A DNA stretch of 64,000 nt from Gordonia sp. SL306 (GTDB lineage: Bacteria; Actinomycetota; Actinomycetes; Mycobacteriales; Mycobacteriaceae), in NCBI RefSeq assembly GCF_026625785.1, contig NZ_CP113063.1:2480001-2544000 (forward strand). The letters are read 5' to 3'. The position numbers and the translations under genes are program-made. Of the stretch, positions 22,632 through 31,505 are shown one piece after another (positions within the stretch are counted from its first letter, which is position 1; every line of letters begins with the position of its first letter). The notes under the pieces were generated by a model, which had not been told where the DNA came from, searched no databases, and saw nothing but the letters and a program-made list of their open reading frames with translations.

Positions 22632-23063
22632 GTGACCCCCGACAACCCCGACCACCCGAACGAGACCGGCGCCGAGGTCCCCGACGACGTCGCCGAACTG
22701 GCCGGTCGACTCTTCGACATGGCCCGGGCAGGCGATGCCGAGACATTGCGGGCCTACCTGGAGGCCGGTGTGCCCGCCGATCTGCGGAACCAGGCGGGGG
22801 ATTCGTTGCTGATGCTCGCCGCCTACCACGGCTCGGGGCCCGCGGTGACCGCATTGCTCGACCACGGCGCGGACGCGGACGTCGCCAACGACAAGGGACA
22901 GACGCCGCTGGCCGGTGCGGTGTTCAAGGGCCACGACGATGTGGTGGAGCTTCTGGTCCGGGCCGGTGCCGACCCGCATGCGGGAACGCCGTCGGCGCAC
23001 GACGCCGCCCAGATGTTCGGCCGCACCGACTACCTCCGATACTGGGAGCGCCCGGTCGAGTAA
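22632..23063 (+). CDS. Ankyrin-repeat protein
   Basis: A 143-aa cytoplasmic protein with about three ankyrin repeats. Readable repeat cores are [39 protein letters not shown] with [20 protein letters not shown], and [20 protein letters not shown]. It probably mediates protein-protein contact. The stop codon lies within the first copy of a dispersed repeat (23053-23134), and the last residues (RPVE) may derive from that element. GTG 22632 is supported by a -10 element. The partner is unknown. Confidence 0.85.
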   Translation: MTPDNPDHPNETGAEVPDDVAELAGRLFDMARAGDAETLRAYLEAGVPADLRNQAGDSLLMLAAYHGSGPAVTALLDHGADADVANDKGQTPLAGAVFKGHDDVVELLVRAGADPHAGTPSAHDAAQMFGRTDYLRYWERPVE

Positions 23064-23134
23064 CCGCCGGTCGAGTAGCCGCGAGCCCAACCGCCGGTCG
23101 AGTAGCCGCGAGCTTGCGAGTGGCGTATCGAGAC
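23053..23134. repeat. Dispersed GGTCGAGTA repeat, three partial or full copies
   Basis: GGTCGAGTA occurs at about 23054, 23069 and 23096. The last copy extends through CCGCGAGCTTGCGAGTGG to GGCGTATCGAGAC. A related element lies at 63227-63268. The first copy contains the TAA stop of the ankyrin gene. It looks like an extragenic repeat family of this genome. Confidence 0.65.
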
Positions 23135-23155
23135 GCGTATCGAGATCCCCACCCC

Positions 23156-24088
23156 TCAGCCCGCCCGGTTCAGCACCCGCAGAACCAGTTGTGCGACACC
23201 CGATTTGCCGAGTTCCGTCGGATGGTACGGCGCGGGCGGCTCGAAACCCGACAGCCACGGTTGCGACGAGCACGCCGTGTGCGCGGCACCGGTCTTCGAC
23301 GCGGTCACCAGCGCGGCCCCGGAGATGCGGGCGGCGCGCGCGGTCGCGGCGACCAGGCCGTCGTGGACGCGGACGGTCTCGGCGGCCTCGTCGGCGGTCA
23401 ACGGAATCCGACTGCACTGCGGTGCATGCGGATCGATCAGAGGCGGATAGTCGACGATCACCACCTTGGCATGCGGTGCGTGGGACCGTACCTGCGAGAC
23501 GATCTCGACGATCGCGTGCTCGACCGCCGTGTAGGCGTCGGCAGATGGCTCCGGCCGGACCCGTGCGCCGGCGCGGCAACCGCTGATCACGCTGTCGCGC
23601 GCCAGATTGGCGACCGTGTTCGCGCAGCCCTGGGCGGCGACGCGACTGATGTAGCTCAGGTCGTTCCCGCCGATGGTGACGGTGACCAGATCGGTGTCCG
23701 GGGTGACCGCGGTGATCTGCGGGACGTCGGCGTACGGCGACTGCGGGGTACGGAGAATGTTCGCCGTGGTCGCCCCGGAACAGGTGACATCGGTGAGCGA
23801 CAGGCCGCGGGCGGCGGCCACCTGATGCGGGTAATTGTCCGCGGTCCGCAGGCACCGTCGGTCCACCAGCCGGGTGGCGCCCGGACCGGCCGCGTACGAA
23901 CTCCCCAATGCCACATACCTCACCGCGGGACGCCCGGCAGACGCCGGGCGCTCGGCGCGCGCCGCAGATGCCTCCACGTCGGGACTGCTCAGCTCGACGA
24001 CCGCCATACCCGCGGCGACGATCGCGACGGTCACCAGAGAAGCCGCGACGGTCGCGGCGCGCGTGACGAACGCACGGGTCACGTGCAT
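23156..24088 (-). CDS. Secreted SGNH-family esterase/lipase
   Basis: A 310-aa exported hydrolase. The N-terminus ([20 protein letters not shown], then a hydrophobic stretch) is a signal peptide or anchor. SGNH blocks follow: [12 protein letters not shown] (catalytic Ser), [20 protein letters not shown] (Asn) and YHPTELG (Asp/His replacement with His). Paired cysteines ([28 protein letters not shown]) suggest disulfides, as in streptomycete secreted lipases. ATG 24088 has AGGA in front. It is convergent with the ankyrin gene, with the repeat between them, and divergent from serS. Probably acts on a lipid ester outside the cell. Confidence 0.86.
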   Translation of the reverse strand: MHVTRAFVTRAATVAASLVTVAIVAAGMAVVELSSPDVEASAARAERPASAGRPAVRYVALGSSYAAGPGATRLVDRRCLRTADNYPHQVAAARGLSLTDVTCSGATTANILRTPQSPYADVPQITAVTPDTDLVTVTIGGNDLSYISRVAAQGCANTVANLARDSVISGCRAGARVRPEPSADAYTAVEHAIVEIVSQVRSHAPHAKVVIVDYPPLIDPHAPQCSRIPLTADEAAETVRVHDGLVAATARAARISGAALVTASKTGAAHTACSSQPWLSGFEPPAPYHPTELGKSGVAQLVLRVLNRAG

Positions 24089-24210
24089 GAGGGGAGTCCT
24101 TTCCGGACCGGGCAGAACCGGAGGAGCGCCGGGCGAGTGCGGGGCGCGAGGTGTCGTGATGAGGATCGGTGGGCGGTGCGACTCCGTTACGGGCGCAACC
24201 ACACCTCAAG

Positions 24211-24216
24211 TAGGGT
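24211..24216 (+). promoter_or_regulatory. -10 element of serS (leaderless)
   Basis: TAGGGT ends 7 nt before GTG 24224; no ribosome-binding site. Confidence 0.55.
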
Positions 24217-24223
24217 TTCATAC

Positions 24224-25480
24224 GTGATCGACCTCAAGATTCTTCGTGAGAACCCCGACCTCGTGCGAGCCTCGCAGCGGACGAGGGGCGAGGATCCCGG
24301 CCTGGTCGACGCCCTGCTCGACGCCGACACCACGCGACGGTCGGCCATCGTCGAGGCCGACACGCTGCGGTCCGAGCAGAAGGCGCTCGGCAAGCAGGTC
24401 GGCAAGGCTCAAGGTGACGAGAAGGCCGCGCTGCTGGCCAAGGGCAAGGACCTCGCCGAGCAGGTGAAGGCTGCGGTCGGCCGCCAGCATGCGGCCGACG
24501 AGGCGGCGACGGCCGCGCACCGTGCGATCTCCAACCTCGTCGAGGACGGCGCGCCTGCCGGTGGCGAGGACGACTACGTGGTGCTCGAGCACGTCGGTGA
24601 ACCGCGCACGATCGACGACCCGAAGGACCACCTGGAGCTCGGGGAGTCGCTGGGGCTCATCGACATGGAGCGCGGGGCCAAGGTGTCCGGCTCACGCTTC
24701 TACTTCCTGACCGGTCAGGGCGCCCTGCTCCAGCTCGGACTGCTGAACATGGCCGCGCAGAAGGCGGTGGCGAACGGCTTCACCCTGATGATCCCGCCGG
24801 TGCTGGTGCGGCCGGAGATCATGGGCGGCACCGGTTTTCTCGGCGCCCACGCCGACGAGGTCTATCACCTCGCGGACGACGACCTCTATCTGGTCGGGAC
24901 GTCGGAGGTGCCGATGGCCGGCTACCACTCGGACGAGATCATCGATCTGGCCAACGGGCCGAAACGCTATGCGGGCTGGTCGAGTTGTTTCCGTCGGGAG
25001 GCCGGCAGCTACGGCAAGGACACCCGAGGCATCATCCGGGTCCATCAGTTCGACAAGGTCGAGGGCTTCATCTACTGCAGGCCCGAGGACGCCGCGGCCG
25101 AGCATCAGAAGCTGCTCGGCTGGGAGCGGGACATGCTCGCCGCCATCGACGTGCCGTACCGGGTGATCGACGTCGCCGGTGGAGATCTCGGCTCGTCGGC
25201 CGCCCGCAAGTACGACTGCGAGGCATGGGTGCCGACGCAGAACACCTATCGCGAGCTGACCTCGACGTCGAACTGCACGACCTTCCAGGCGCGGCGACTG
25301 TCCATTCGCTACCGCGACGAGAACGGCAAACCGCAGATCGCGGCGACGCTGAACGGCACCCTCGCGACCACCCGCTGGATCGTCGCGATCCTGGAGAATC
25401 ACCAGCAGCCCGACGGCTCGGTGAAGCTCCCGCCGGAGCTCGCACGGTTCGTGGGCACCGACGTGCTCGAGCCCAAATGA
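24224..25480 (+). CDS. serS: Seryl-tRNA synthetase
   Basis: Charges tRNA-Ser. It has 418 aa, normal for a bacterial SerRS. The N-terminal coiled-coil arm spans about 30-110. The class II motifs are motif 2 [21 protein letters not shown] and motif 3 [16 protein letters not shown]. The serine-specific region [19 protein letters not shown] is also present. It begins [18 protein letters not shown] at GTG 24224, which a -10 element fixes as a leaderless start. A transporter gene follows 28 nt downstream and may be co-transcribed. Confidence 0.97.
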   Translation: MIDLKILRENPDLVRASQRTRGEDPGLVDALLDADTTRRSAIVEADTLRSEQKALGKQVGKAQGDEKAALLAKGKDLAEQVKAAVGRQHAADEAATAAHRAISNLVEDGAPAGGEDDYVVLEHVGEPRTIDDPKDHLELGESLGLIDMERGAKVSGSRFYFLTGQGALLQLGLLNMAAQKAVANGFTLMIPPVLVRPEIMGGTGFLGAHADEVYHLADDDLYLVGTSEVPMAGYHSDEIIDLANGPKRYAGWSSCFRREAGSYGKDTRGIIRVHQFDKVEGFIYCRPEDAAAEHQKLLGWERDMLAAIDVPYRVIDVAGGDLGSSAARKYDCEAWVPTQNTYRELTSTSNCTTFQARRLSIRYRDENGKPQIAATLNGTLATTRWIVAILENHQQPDGSVKLPPELARFVGTDVLEPK

Positions 25481-25508
25481 TCCGGCACACGCCAATAGCC
25501 ACCCTCGG

Positions 25509-26447
25509 ATGACCACGGGCATCGTCATCGCGGTGATCGGCTCCTTCGCGTTCGCCGCGGCAGCAGTGTTGCAGGCGCTGGGGGCAGATCAGGTCGCGCA
25601 GCGTGCGGCGATCCGGGAAGAACGCCGGAAATCGTCGAAATCCCATCCGTCGCTTCGGTCAACCGTCGCGACGATGCTCACGGTGCCGTTCCTGATCGGG
25701 TTCGTCTTCGACATCGTCGGGTTCATCTCCACCATCCTGTCGGCCCGGCTGATCCCGTTGTTCCTGTCGCAGACCATCATCTCGGCGCGACTCGTGGCGA
25801 CCGCGTTGCTGGCGATGGTCGTCCTGCACGTGTCGCTGACCATGCGGGACTGGCTCGCCGGAACGGTGGTGATCGCGTCACTCGTGCTGCTCGCGGTGTC
25901 GGCCGGTCGAGAGGGGGTCGACGACGCCCGCTGGATGCACTGGGCGGTCCTGGTGGCCGGCCCGATCTTGTTCGGACTCGGCATCGTCGTCATGCGCGTG
26001 ATGCACAAACACATCGCCGCCGCCACCGGACTGATCGCCGGTGCGGTCTTCGGCGTCATGGCAGTGGCATCACGCATCCTCGACGGCCTCGACCCCTTCC
26101 ATCCCGGCACCCTGTTCACCGACCCGGCGCTCTACGGGTTGCTGTTCAGCGGGATCTGCGGCTTCTACCTGTTCACCGTCGCGTTGCAGACGGGTTCGGT
26201 CAACGGTGCGGCCGCCGCCCTGGTGGTGGGCCAGACGGTACTTCCCGGCCTGGTCGGCATCCTGCTGCTGGGCGATGTGACGCGCGCGGGCTGGGGTCCG
26301 GTCGCGATCGTCGCCTTCGCCGCCGCGGTCGGGGGTGGGGTCGTTCTCGCCTCTTCGGGGGCGGTCACGGCGGTCGAATCCGCCGACGTCACGAACATGC
26401 CCCGGGGCTACGGCCGTACCCAGCGTGAGGTCGATCGGCAGCGGTGA
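25509..26447 (+). CDS. DMT-type multi-span membrane transporter, copy 1
   Basis: A 312-aa membrane protein with about nine to ten helices, resembling drug/metabolite transporter permeases. It begins MTTGIVIAVIGSFAFAAAAV. Conserved blocks shared with the next gene are IPLFLSQTIISARLVATALLA and GFYLFTVALQTGSVNGAAAA, then LGDVTRAGWGP. ATG 25509 lies 28 nt after serS. There is a basic loop near residue 35-50 and a basic tail. The substrate is unknown. The tandem copy suggests either a heteromeric pair or a recent duplication. Confidence 0.8.
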   Translation: MTTGIVIAVIGSFAFAAAAVLQALGADQVAQRAAIREERRKSSKSHPSLRSTVATMLTVPFLIGFVFDIVGFISTILSARLIPLFLSQTIISARLVATALLAMVVLHVSLTMRDWLAGTVVIASLVLLAVSAGREGVDDARWMHWAVLVAGPILFGLGIVVMRVMHKHIAAATGLIAGAVFGVMAVASRILDGLDPFHPGTLFTDPALYGLLFSGICGFYLFTVALQTGSVNGAAAALVVGQTVLPGLVGILLLGDVTRAGWGPVAIVAFAAAVGGGVVLASSGAVTAVESADVTNMPRGYGRTQREVDRQR

Positions 26448-26495
26448 CCCCGGTGGCAGCGCGTCGAGTCCGACGTCGCACGTGCCGGAACGGGA

Positions 26496-26501
26496 CATAC
26501 T
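26496..26501 (+). promoter_or_regulatory. Probable -10 element of the second DMT gene
   Basis: CATACT (one mismatch to TANNNT) ends 6 nt before ATG 26508. Confidence 0.35.
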
Positions 26502-26507
26502 GATCCG

Positions 26508-27374
26508 ATGATCATCGGCATCGTCGCCGCCGTCGTCGCCGCGCTCGGCTACGGAACCGCATCCGTCCTGCAGGCCCGGGGCGCCCAGAGCGTGGCGGAC
26601 CCGACAGTGGACACGGACGAATCCGGACAGTCCCACGCTCCCAGCCTGCGGTCGACGGTGACCGCGATGCTCACGGTCTCGTTCTTGGCCGGTCTGGTCT
26701 TCGACGGCATCGGATTCGTCGGCAATCTCGTCGCGGCGCGAGAGATCCCGTTGTTCCTCGCGCAGACGATCGTCAGCGCGAACCTCGTCGTGACGGCGAT
26801 CCTGGCGACCGTGATCCTTCATGTCCGCCTACGCACCCGCGACCAGGTCGCCATCGCGGTCGTGATCGTCGCGCTGGTCGTGCTCGCGCTGGCCTCCGCA
26901 GACGAGGGTCACGGCCACGACGGGGCGTGGCTGCACTGGACGGTGCTGATCCTCGGGATCGTGCTCATCGTCGGCGGCCAGGCGATCGTCGGGGTGATGG
27001 GAGCCCGCATCGCGGTGGTCGCCGGGCTGCTCGGCGGTGTCGTCTTCGGGCTGATGGCTGTCGCCGTCCGCATAGTGCACGGGATCGATCCGTTCTCCGT
27101 CGGCGACCTGCTCACCGATCCGGCCGCGTACGCGATCGTCCTGTGCGGTGTGGGCGGGTTCTACCTGTTCACCGTGGCGTTGCAGACCGGTTCGGTCAAC
27201 GGTGCCGCCGCGGCACTCGTGGTCGGGGAGACGGTGGTGCCGGGTGCGGTGGGCATCGCGTTGCTCGGCGACACCACGCGGGCCGGGTGGGGGCCGGTGG
27301 CCGCCATCGCATTCGTCGCCGCGGTCGCGGGTGCGGTCACCGTGGCGTCGTCGCCTGCGGTTCCGCAGGGATGA
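26508..27374 (+). CDS. DMT-type multi-span membrane transporter, copy 2
   Basis: A 288-aa paralogue of the preceding gene. It begins MIIGIVAAVVAALGYGTASV and has the same helix pattern. IPLFLAQTIVSANLVVTAILA and GFYLFTVALQTGSVNGAAAALVVG are nearly identical between the two. It has its own -10-like element. The paralogues differ mostly at the N-terminal loop (about 25-45) and the C-terminal tail. The substrate is unknown. The 205 bp that follow, before the TetR gene end, hold no recognisable gene. Confidence 0.8.
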   Translation: MIIGIVAAVVAALGYGTASVLQARGAQSVADPTVDTDESGQSHAPSLRSTVTAMLTVSFLAGLVFDGIGFVGNLVAAREIPLFLAQTIVSANLVVTAILATVILHVRLRTRDQVAIAVVIVALVVLALASADEGHGHDGAWLHWTVLILGIVLIVGGQAIVGVMGARIAVVAGLLGGVVFGLMAVAVRIVHGIDPFSVGDLLTDPAAYAIVLCGVGGFYLFTVALQTGSVNGAAAALVVGETVVPGAVGIALLGDTTRAGWGPVAAIAFVAAVAGAVTVASSPAVPQG

Positions 27375-27579
27375 GAGAAGGAAGATGTGACAAGTCCGCC
27401 ACCGGAGCGGCGCCGAAGTGATCTCCGAGCACCGCTCCGGTGACCCCCAGACCGACATGACCTCCCGCGATCAGACGGGACGGCACGCCGTGGTCACCAG
27501 CGAAGCCGGCAATGTGAGAACACCGGGTTCCACATTGCGCAGAAGGTAGCACGGCAGGTCAACGTGGGCAATTGCTGCG

Positions 27580-28221
27580 TCAGAGGTCTTTCGGCGTGGA
27601 CCGGCCCGCGGCAAACGACAGGATGATGCCGACGAGCATCTCCACCACGGTGTCCCGGTCGGGCCGATGTTCGCTGCTCGCCCAGAGATGCCCGGCCTCG
27701 GTCAGTGCGCCGATGAACGCGGCGGCCTCGTAGGTGAACCCGAACTCCGACTCCGACAATCCGGTGAACTCGGCGGCCGCCGCAGAGAAGAACTCGGTCC
27801 ACTGTCCCCGGGCCTGCACGCGGTGACCCTCGACCCGACTGCTCACGCCGCCGACCTCGACGAACGCGATCCGCATGCGACGTGGATCCGTCGCGACCGA
27901 GTCGAAGAACGCCCCCACGGCCGCGCGGGTCCGGTCCTCGATCCCGGCATCCACCTCGTCGATCTCGGCGAACGCCTCCAGGACGGCGGTGCGCGCCTCG
28001 CCGTGGATCATGTCGTAGGCCGCGATCAGCAGGTCTTCACGGGTGTCGAACAGTTCGTAGAACTGCCTGCGGGACAACTTGGCGGCGGCGCAGATGGCGG
28101 ACACGGTACCGCGGTCGTAGCCGCTGGTACCAAAGACGTCGAGCGCAGCGGACATGAACCTGTCCCGGCGTTCGGACTGCCGTTCCTCTACTGTGCGGCC
28201 GCGGTAAGAGCGTTGTGCCAC
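27580..28221 (-). CDS. TetR-family transcriptional regulator
   Basis: A 213-aa regulator. The helix-turn-helix spans about residues 18-66 (RFMSAALDVFGTSGYDRGTV, then SAICAAAKLSRRQFYELF). The C-terminal domain resembles that of the TetR protein at 11836-12459. It starts at GTG 28221, 37 nt after the MBL-Rieske gene on the same strand, so it may be co-transcribed with that gene. It is convergent with the DMT transporter pair. Its target could be the MBL-Rieske/acyltransferase divergent promoter, but no matched palindrome was found there. Confidence 0.85.
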   Translation of the reverse strand: MAQRSYRGRTVEERQSERRDRFMSAALDVFGTSGYDRGTVSAICAAAKLSRRQFYELFDTREDLLIAAYDMIHGEARTAVLEAFAEIDEVDAGIEDRTRAAVGAFFDSVATDPRRMRIAFVEVGGVSSRVEGHRVQARGQWTEFFSAAAAEFTGLSESEFGFTYEAAAFIGALTEAGHLWASSEHRPDRDTVVEMLVGIILSFAAGRSTPKDL

Positions 28222-28258
28222 TGGGTTTCCCGGATTCTGCCGTCTCGGCTCGCGAGGC

Positions 28259-29839
28259 TCAGCCGTCGAGCCGTTGGGCGCGCAACTCGTGCCCCTTGGA
28301 TGTGAGGCACCGGCCGCTCGGCAGGTCCCACTGCCAACCGTGCAGATTGCACGTCAGCTTCTCGCCCTCGATCACGCCGAACTTGGAGAGGTCGGCCTTC
28401 AGGTGCGGGCAGCGGCGCTGTAGTTCCCAGCCGTCCTTGGTGATCGACGCCGAATCGTCGTGTGCCTCGGCAAACCAGCCGTCCGCGTAGGCAATCCGCT
28501 CGTCGCTGAGGCACTTGAAGAATGTGTAGAGGTACTCGTTGTACCCGCCGATCCGCCACGTGGTGAATCGTGTGGAGAGGAAGATCGTGTTGACCCAGTC
28601 GGGTTCGTCGTCGCGGAGCACGGTCCGAACCAGCTCCGGTGCGATCCGAAAACCGTAGCGGTACTTTCCTTCTCCCTCTTTCGGCTCACGGACGATGCGG
28701 TTCGGGAAGTCGAGGACCACGGTCTGGTCGTCCATCACCAGGCCGACCGGATAGCCGATGCCGTCGCAGATGAGATCGGACTGCGCCATGATCGGCTCGA
28801 AGAGTTCCCGCAGTGCGGGCAGCAGCGGCTCGCCGTCGTCGACGGCCCAGGTGGCCTTGTCGGCGGCGATGACCGGCGCGAACTTCTCCTTCATCCGCTC
28901 GAGGTACGCCCGCTTGTTCTCACCGAACACCTCATTCGGCGCATAGGGATGCGAGACCTCGTTCAGCGCCGGGCCGGTGAACTCGGCGACCGACCCGGAC
29001 ACCATCATCAGGCCGCGGTGGCGTTCGCCGTCGTCGGTGCCGTGAATCCGCATCTGTTCCAGGAAGGTCTCCTGGTCCGGGAAGATCGATGTCTCGTCCG
29101 CACCGTCGACGCCGGAGCCGAAGTCGTTCAGACCGAACAGATCGTCGTCGAGGAACATCGGTGGCCCGGCCGACGGGACCACCCAGCTCGCCCCGACCTG
29201 TTCGATGTAGGACCGCGCCCGGTCCATGCCGCGCTGTCGCTTCTGCGCCGCGAAGTTGGCCTTCGATTTGCGCGGGATGTCGTAGACCATCGGGTACCAG
29301 ATCGCGCCCGAGTACTGCAGGAGATGGACGTCGACGTGGCCGAACGCCTCGTCGATCACATCGAGGTCGATCGGGCGTGCGTCGTTCATGTTGAAGCAGG
29401 TGGTCTCACCGTCGGAGACGATCAGCCCGCTGTCGCCGATCGGGCCGTCGGCGGGTGCTCGCAGTGCGATGATCATCACATCCAGCGAACCCTTGTCGTT
29501 GGTGACCGTCGTCTTCACGGAGTCCTCGGTCTCCACGAAGGTATGGAAGCCGAGCTCCTCGAGCTCGCGGCGCAGATCGGGCACCGGATAGTCGGGCAGC
29601 AGGACGGTGGCGTCCTTGTTCACGTTCTCGCGGAGATTGCGCTCGTCGAAATGGTCGCGGTGCAGGTGTGAGACGTAGAGATAGTCGCAGTCGCCCAGCG
29701 ACTTCCAATCCAGTTCGGAGTTGTCCGGGAACGGCACCCACGACGCGAAATACGCAGGGTTGACCCACGGATCGCACAGGATGGAACCGGCGCTGGTCCG
29801 GATGTGGAAACCGGCATGTCCGATGCTGGTGATCTGCAA
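28259..29839 (-). CDS. Metallo-beta-lactamase-fold protein fused to a Rieske [2Fe-2S] domain
   Basis: A 526-aa protein matching the plan of M. tuberculosis Rv3818. The N-terminal MBL fold (1-about 270) has YVSHLHRDHFDERN, the His-rich metal motif, and starts MQITSIGHAGFHIRT. The C-terminal Rieske domain (about 470-520) has CPHLKADLSKFGV and CNLHGWQWDLPSG, giving the Cys-x-His and Cys-x2-His cluster ligands. The middle part (about 290-450) resembles no family I can name. It is probably a cytoplasmic redox-linked hydrolase or oxygenase-type enzyme. GGAGGCGAGAAG precedes the start. It is divergent from the acyltransferase operon and followed by a TetR gene. Confidence 0.86.
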   Translation of the reverse strand: MQITSIGHAGFHIRTSAGSILCDPWVNPAYFASWVPFPDNSELDWKSLGDCDYLYVSHLHRDHFDERNLRENVNKDATVLLPDYPVPDLRRELEELGFHTFVETEDSVKTTVTNDKGSLDVMIIALRAPADGPIGDSGLIVSDGETTCFNMNDARPIDLDVIDEAFGHVDVHLLQYSGAIWYPMVYDIPRKSKANFAAQKRQRGMDRARSYIEQVGASWVVPSAGPPMFLDDDLFGLNDFGSGVDGADETSIFPDQETFLEQMRIHGTDDGERHRGLMMVSGSVAEFTGPALNEVSHPYAPNEVFGENKRAYLERMKEKFAPVIAADKATWAVDDGEPLLPALRELFEPIMAQSDLICDGIGYPVGLVMDDQTVVLDFPNRIVREPKEGEGKYRYGFRIAPELVRTVLRDDEPDWVNTIFLSTRFTTWRIGGYNEYLYTFFKCLSDERIAYADGWFAEAHDDSASITKDGWELQRRCPHLKADLSKFGVIEGEKLTCNLHGWQWDLPSGRCLTSKGHELRAQRLDG

Positions 29840-29921
29840 CTTCTCGCCTCCTGAGCACTCGGACCGAGCGGGGATGGTCCGAGAACAAATCGGCCTTCAG
29901 GGTAGCCCCTCGACGATGACC

Positions 29922-29927
29922 TAAGCT
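29922..29927 (+). promoter_or_regulatory. -10 element of the first acyltransferase gene (leaderless)
   Basis: TAAGCT ends 6 nt before ATG 29934; no Shine-Dalgarno sequence. Confidence 0.55.
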
Positions 29928-29933
29928 CGACGC

Positions 29934-30704
29934 ATGGAACCCGTCTACGACGCTGTGATCACGACCGCACGACTGTTGTGGCTGGCCGAGGGGCTGAAGT
30001 TCACGGTGTCCGGCGTCGAGAACGTGCCGAAGGACGGACCGGGTGTGGTGGCGATCAACCACACCGGCTACATGGACTTCACCTACGCGGGAATCCCGGC
30101 ATTCCTGCAGCATCGCCGGAAGGTCCGTTTCATGGCGAAGAAAGAGGTCTTCGACAACAAGATCTCCGGACCGATCATGCGTGCACTCAAGCACATCCCG
30201 GTCGACCGCGGGAGCGGCGCGCAGAGCTACCGGGACGCGGTGGACTATCTGAAGCGCGGTGAACTCGTCGGGGTGTACCCGGAGGCGACCATCAGCCGCA
30301 GTTTCGAGCTGAAGGAGTTCAAGTCCGGAGCGGCCCGCATGGCCCTCGAGGCCGATGCCCCCATCATTCCGACGGTCATCTGGGGAGCGCAGCGGGTGTG
30401 GACGAAGGGGCATCCGAAGAACCTTGGCCGCAGCGGCGCCAAGATCATGATCGGCGTGGCCGAACCCGTCGAACCGGTGGGCAGCGCCGAGGAGATCACC
30501 GCCCGCCTCCACAAGGTGATGGGCGAGAAGCTGCTCGAACTGCAGGATGCCTATGGCGAACATCCCCAGGGCGAGTACTGGGTGCCCGCGCGGCTTGGTG
30601 GCTCGGCCCCGACGCTCGAGGAGGCCAACCGGATGGACGCCGAGGAGCAGGCGGCGAAGGCCGCCAAGCGGGCGCAACGGGACGCACCGGACGCGGAATC
30701 CTGA
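29934..30704 (+). CDS. PlsC-family 1-acylglycerol-3-phosphate acyltransferase, copy 1
   Basis: A 256-aa acyltransferase of phospholipid or lipid assembly, counterpart of Rv3816c/Rv3815c. It has the catalytic NHTGYMDF (His-x4-Asp) near residue 40, the substrate block FMAKKEVFDNKISGPIMRAL, VPVDRGSGAQSYRDAV, and VYPEATISRSFELKEFKSGA. The C-terminal tail is rich in Ala/Lys (EEQAAKAAKRAQRD). ATG 29934 has a -10 element 6 nt upstream. A second, closely similar gene follows after 27 nt. The acyl donor and acceptor are not predictable. Confidence 0.9.
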   Translation: MEPVYDAVITTARLLWLAEGLKFTVSGVENVPKDGPGVVAINHTGYMDFTYAGIPAFLQHRRKVRFMAKKEVFDNKISGPIMRALKHIPVDRGSGAQSYRDAVDYLKRGELVGVYPEATISRSFELKEFKSGAARMALEADAPIIPTVIWGAQRVWTKGHPKNLGRSGAKIMIGVAEPVEPVGSAEEITARLHKVMGEKLLELQDAYGEHPQGEYWVPARLGGSAPTLEEANRMDAEEQAAKAAKRAQRDAPDAES

Positions 30705-30718
30705 TCATTCGCGCCAGA

Positions 30719-30724
30719 TAGGCT
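30719..30724 (+). promoter_or_regulatory. -10 element of the second acyltransferase gene (leaderless)
   Basis: TAGGCT ends 7 nt before ATG 30732, indicating an internal promoter. Confidence 0.5.
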
Positions 30725-30731
30725 TGCCGTC

Positions 30732-31505
30732 ATGGAACCGGTCTACCGGACGCTCGAGATCATCGCGCACGGCCTGGTCCGGGCGCAGGGGCTCGACCTG
30801 CGATTCTCGGGGCTCGAGAACATCCCGAGGGCCGGGGGTGCGGTGCTGACCGTCAACCACACCGCCTACACCGACTTCCTGCCCGCCGCCCTGGGGATGT
30901 ACCGGGCGGGCCGCCGCACCAGATACATGATCAAGTCCGAGGTGATGGACATCGCGATCATGCGATTTCTGGTGAACCACACGAAAACGGTTCCGGTGGA
31001 CCGCTCGGTGGGTGCGGAGGCATACCGGGCGGCGGTGTCGCGGCTGCGGGAGGGCGAGATCGTCGCCGTGTACCCCGAGGCGACCATCAGCCGCAGCTTC
31101 GAGCTGAAGGAGTTCAAGACCGGCGCCGTTCGGATGGCCGTCGAGGCGCAGGTCCCCATCGTGCCGTCGATCGTGTGGGGCGCACATCGGCAGTGGACGA
31201 AGACGAAGACCGGTTCCCGAGAGATGGGCCGCAGTCATCTCCCGGTGTCGGTGCGGTACGGCGAGCCGCTGACGGTCCGGCCCGATGAAGGCCCGGAAGA
31301 GGCGACCGCGCGGCTCAAGGAGACGATGACCACCCTCCTGCACGAGGTGCAGGACGCGTACGGACCGCACCCGGCGGACGCCTTCTGGGTGCCGTCGAGA
31401 CTGGGCGGTTCCGCGCCGACGCCTGAGGAGGCGCATGTGATCGAAGATGCCGAGGCCGCCGCGAAGGCGGCCGCGCGAGCAGAGAAAGCGCGTGGTGGGC
31501 AGTGA
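30732..31505 (+). CDS. PlsC-family acyltransferase, copy 2
   Basis: A 257-aa paralogue of the preceding gene. It has the catalytic NHTAYTDF, VPVDRSVGAEAYRAAV and VYPEATISRSFELKEFKTGA; the last block is nearly identical in the two copies. The acceptor-side segment differs (YMIKSEVMDIAIMRFLVNH instead of FMAKKEVF), so the two may act on different substrates. It has its own leaderless promoter. The HAD gene overlaps its stop by 4 nt. Position and order match Rv3815c. Confidence 0.9.
   Translation: MEPVYRTLEIIAHGLVRAQGLDLRFSGLENIPRAGGAVLTVNHTAYTDFLPAALGMYRAGRRTRYMIKSEVMDIAIMRFLVNHTKTVPVDRSVGAEAYRAAVSRLREGEIVAVYPEATISRSFELKEFKTGAVRMAVEAQVPIVPSIVWGAHRQWTKTKTGSREMGRSHLPVSVRYGEPLTVRPDEGPEEATARLKETMTTLLHEVQDAYGPHPADAFWVPSRLGGSAPTPEEAHVIEDAEAAAKAAARAEKARGGQ

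Noticed and set aside
27375..27579. A gene or tRNA between the second DMT gene and the TetR gene
   Set aside because: No supported frame, no cloverleaf and no TTCRANNC-type T arm were seen.
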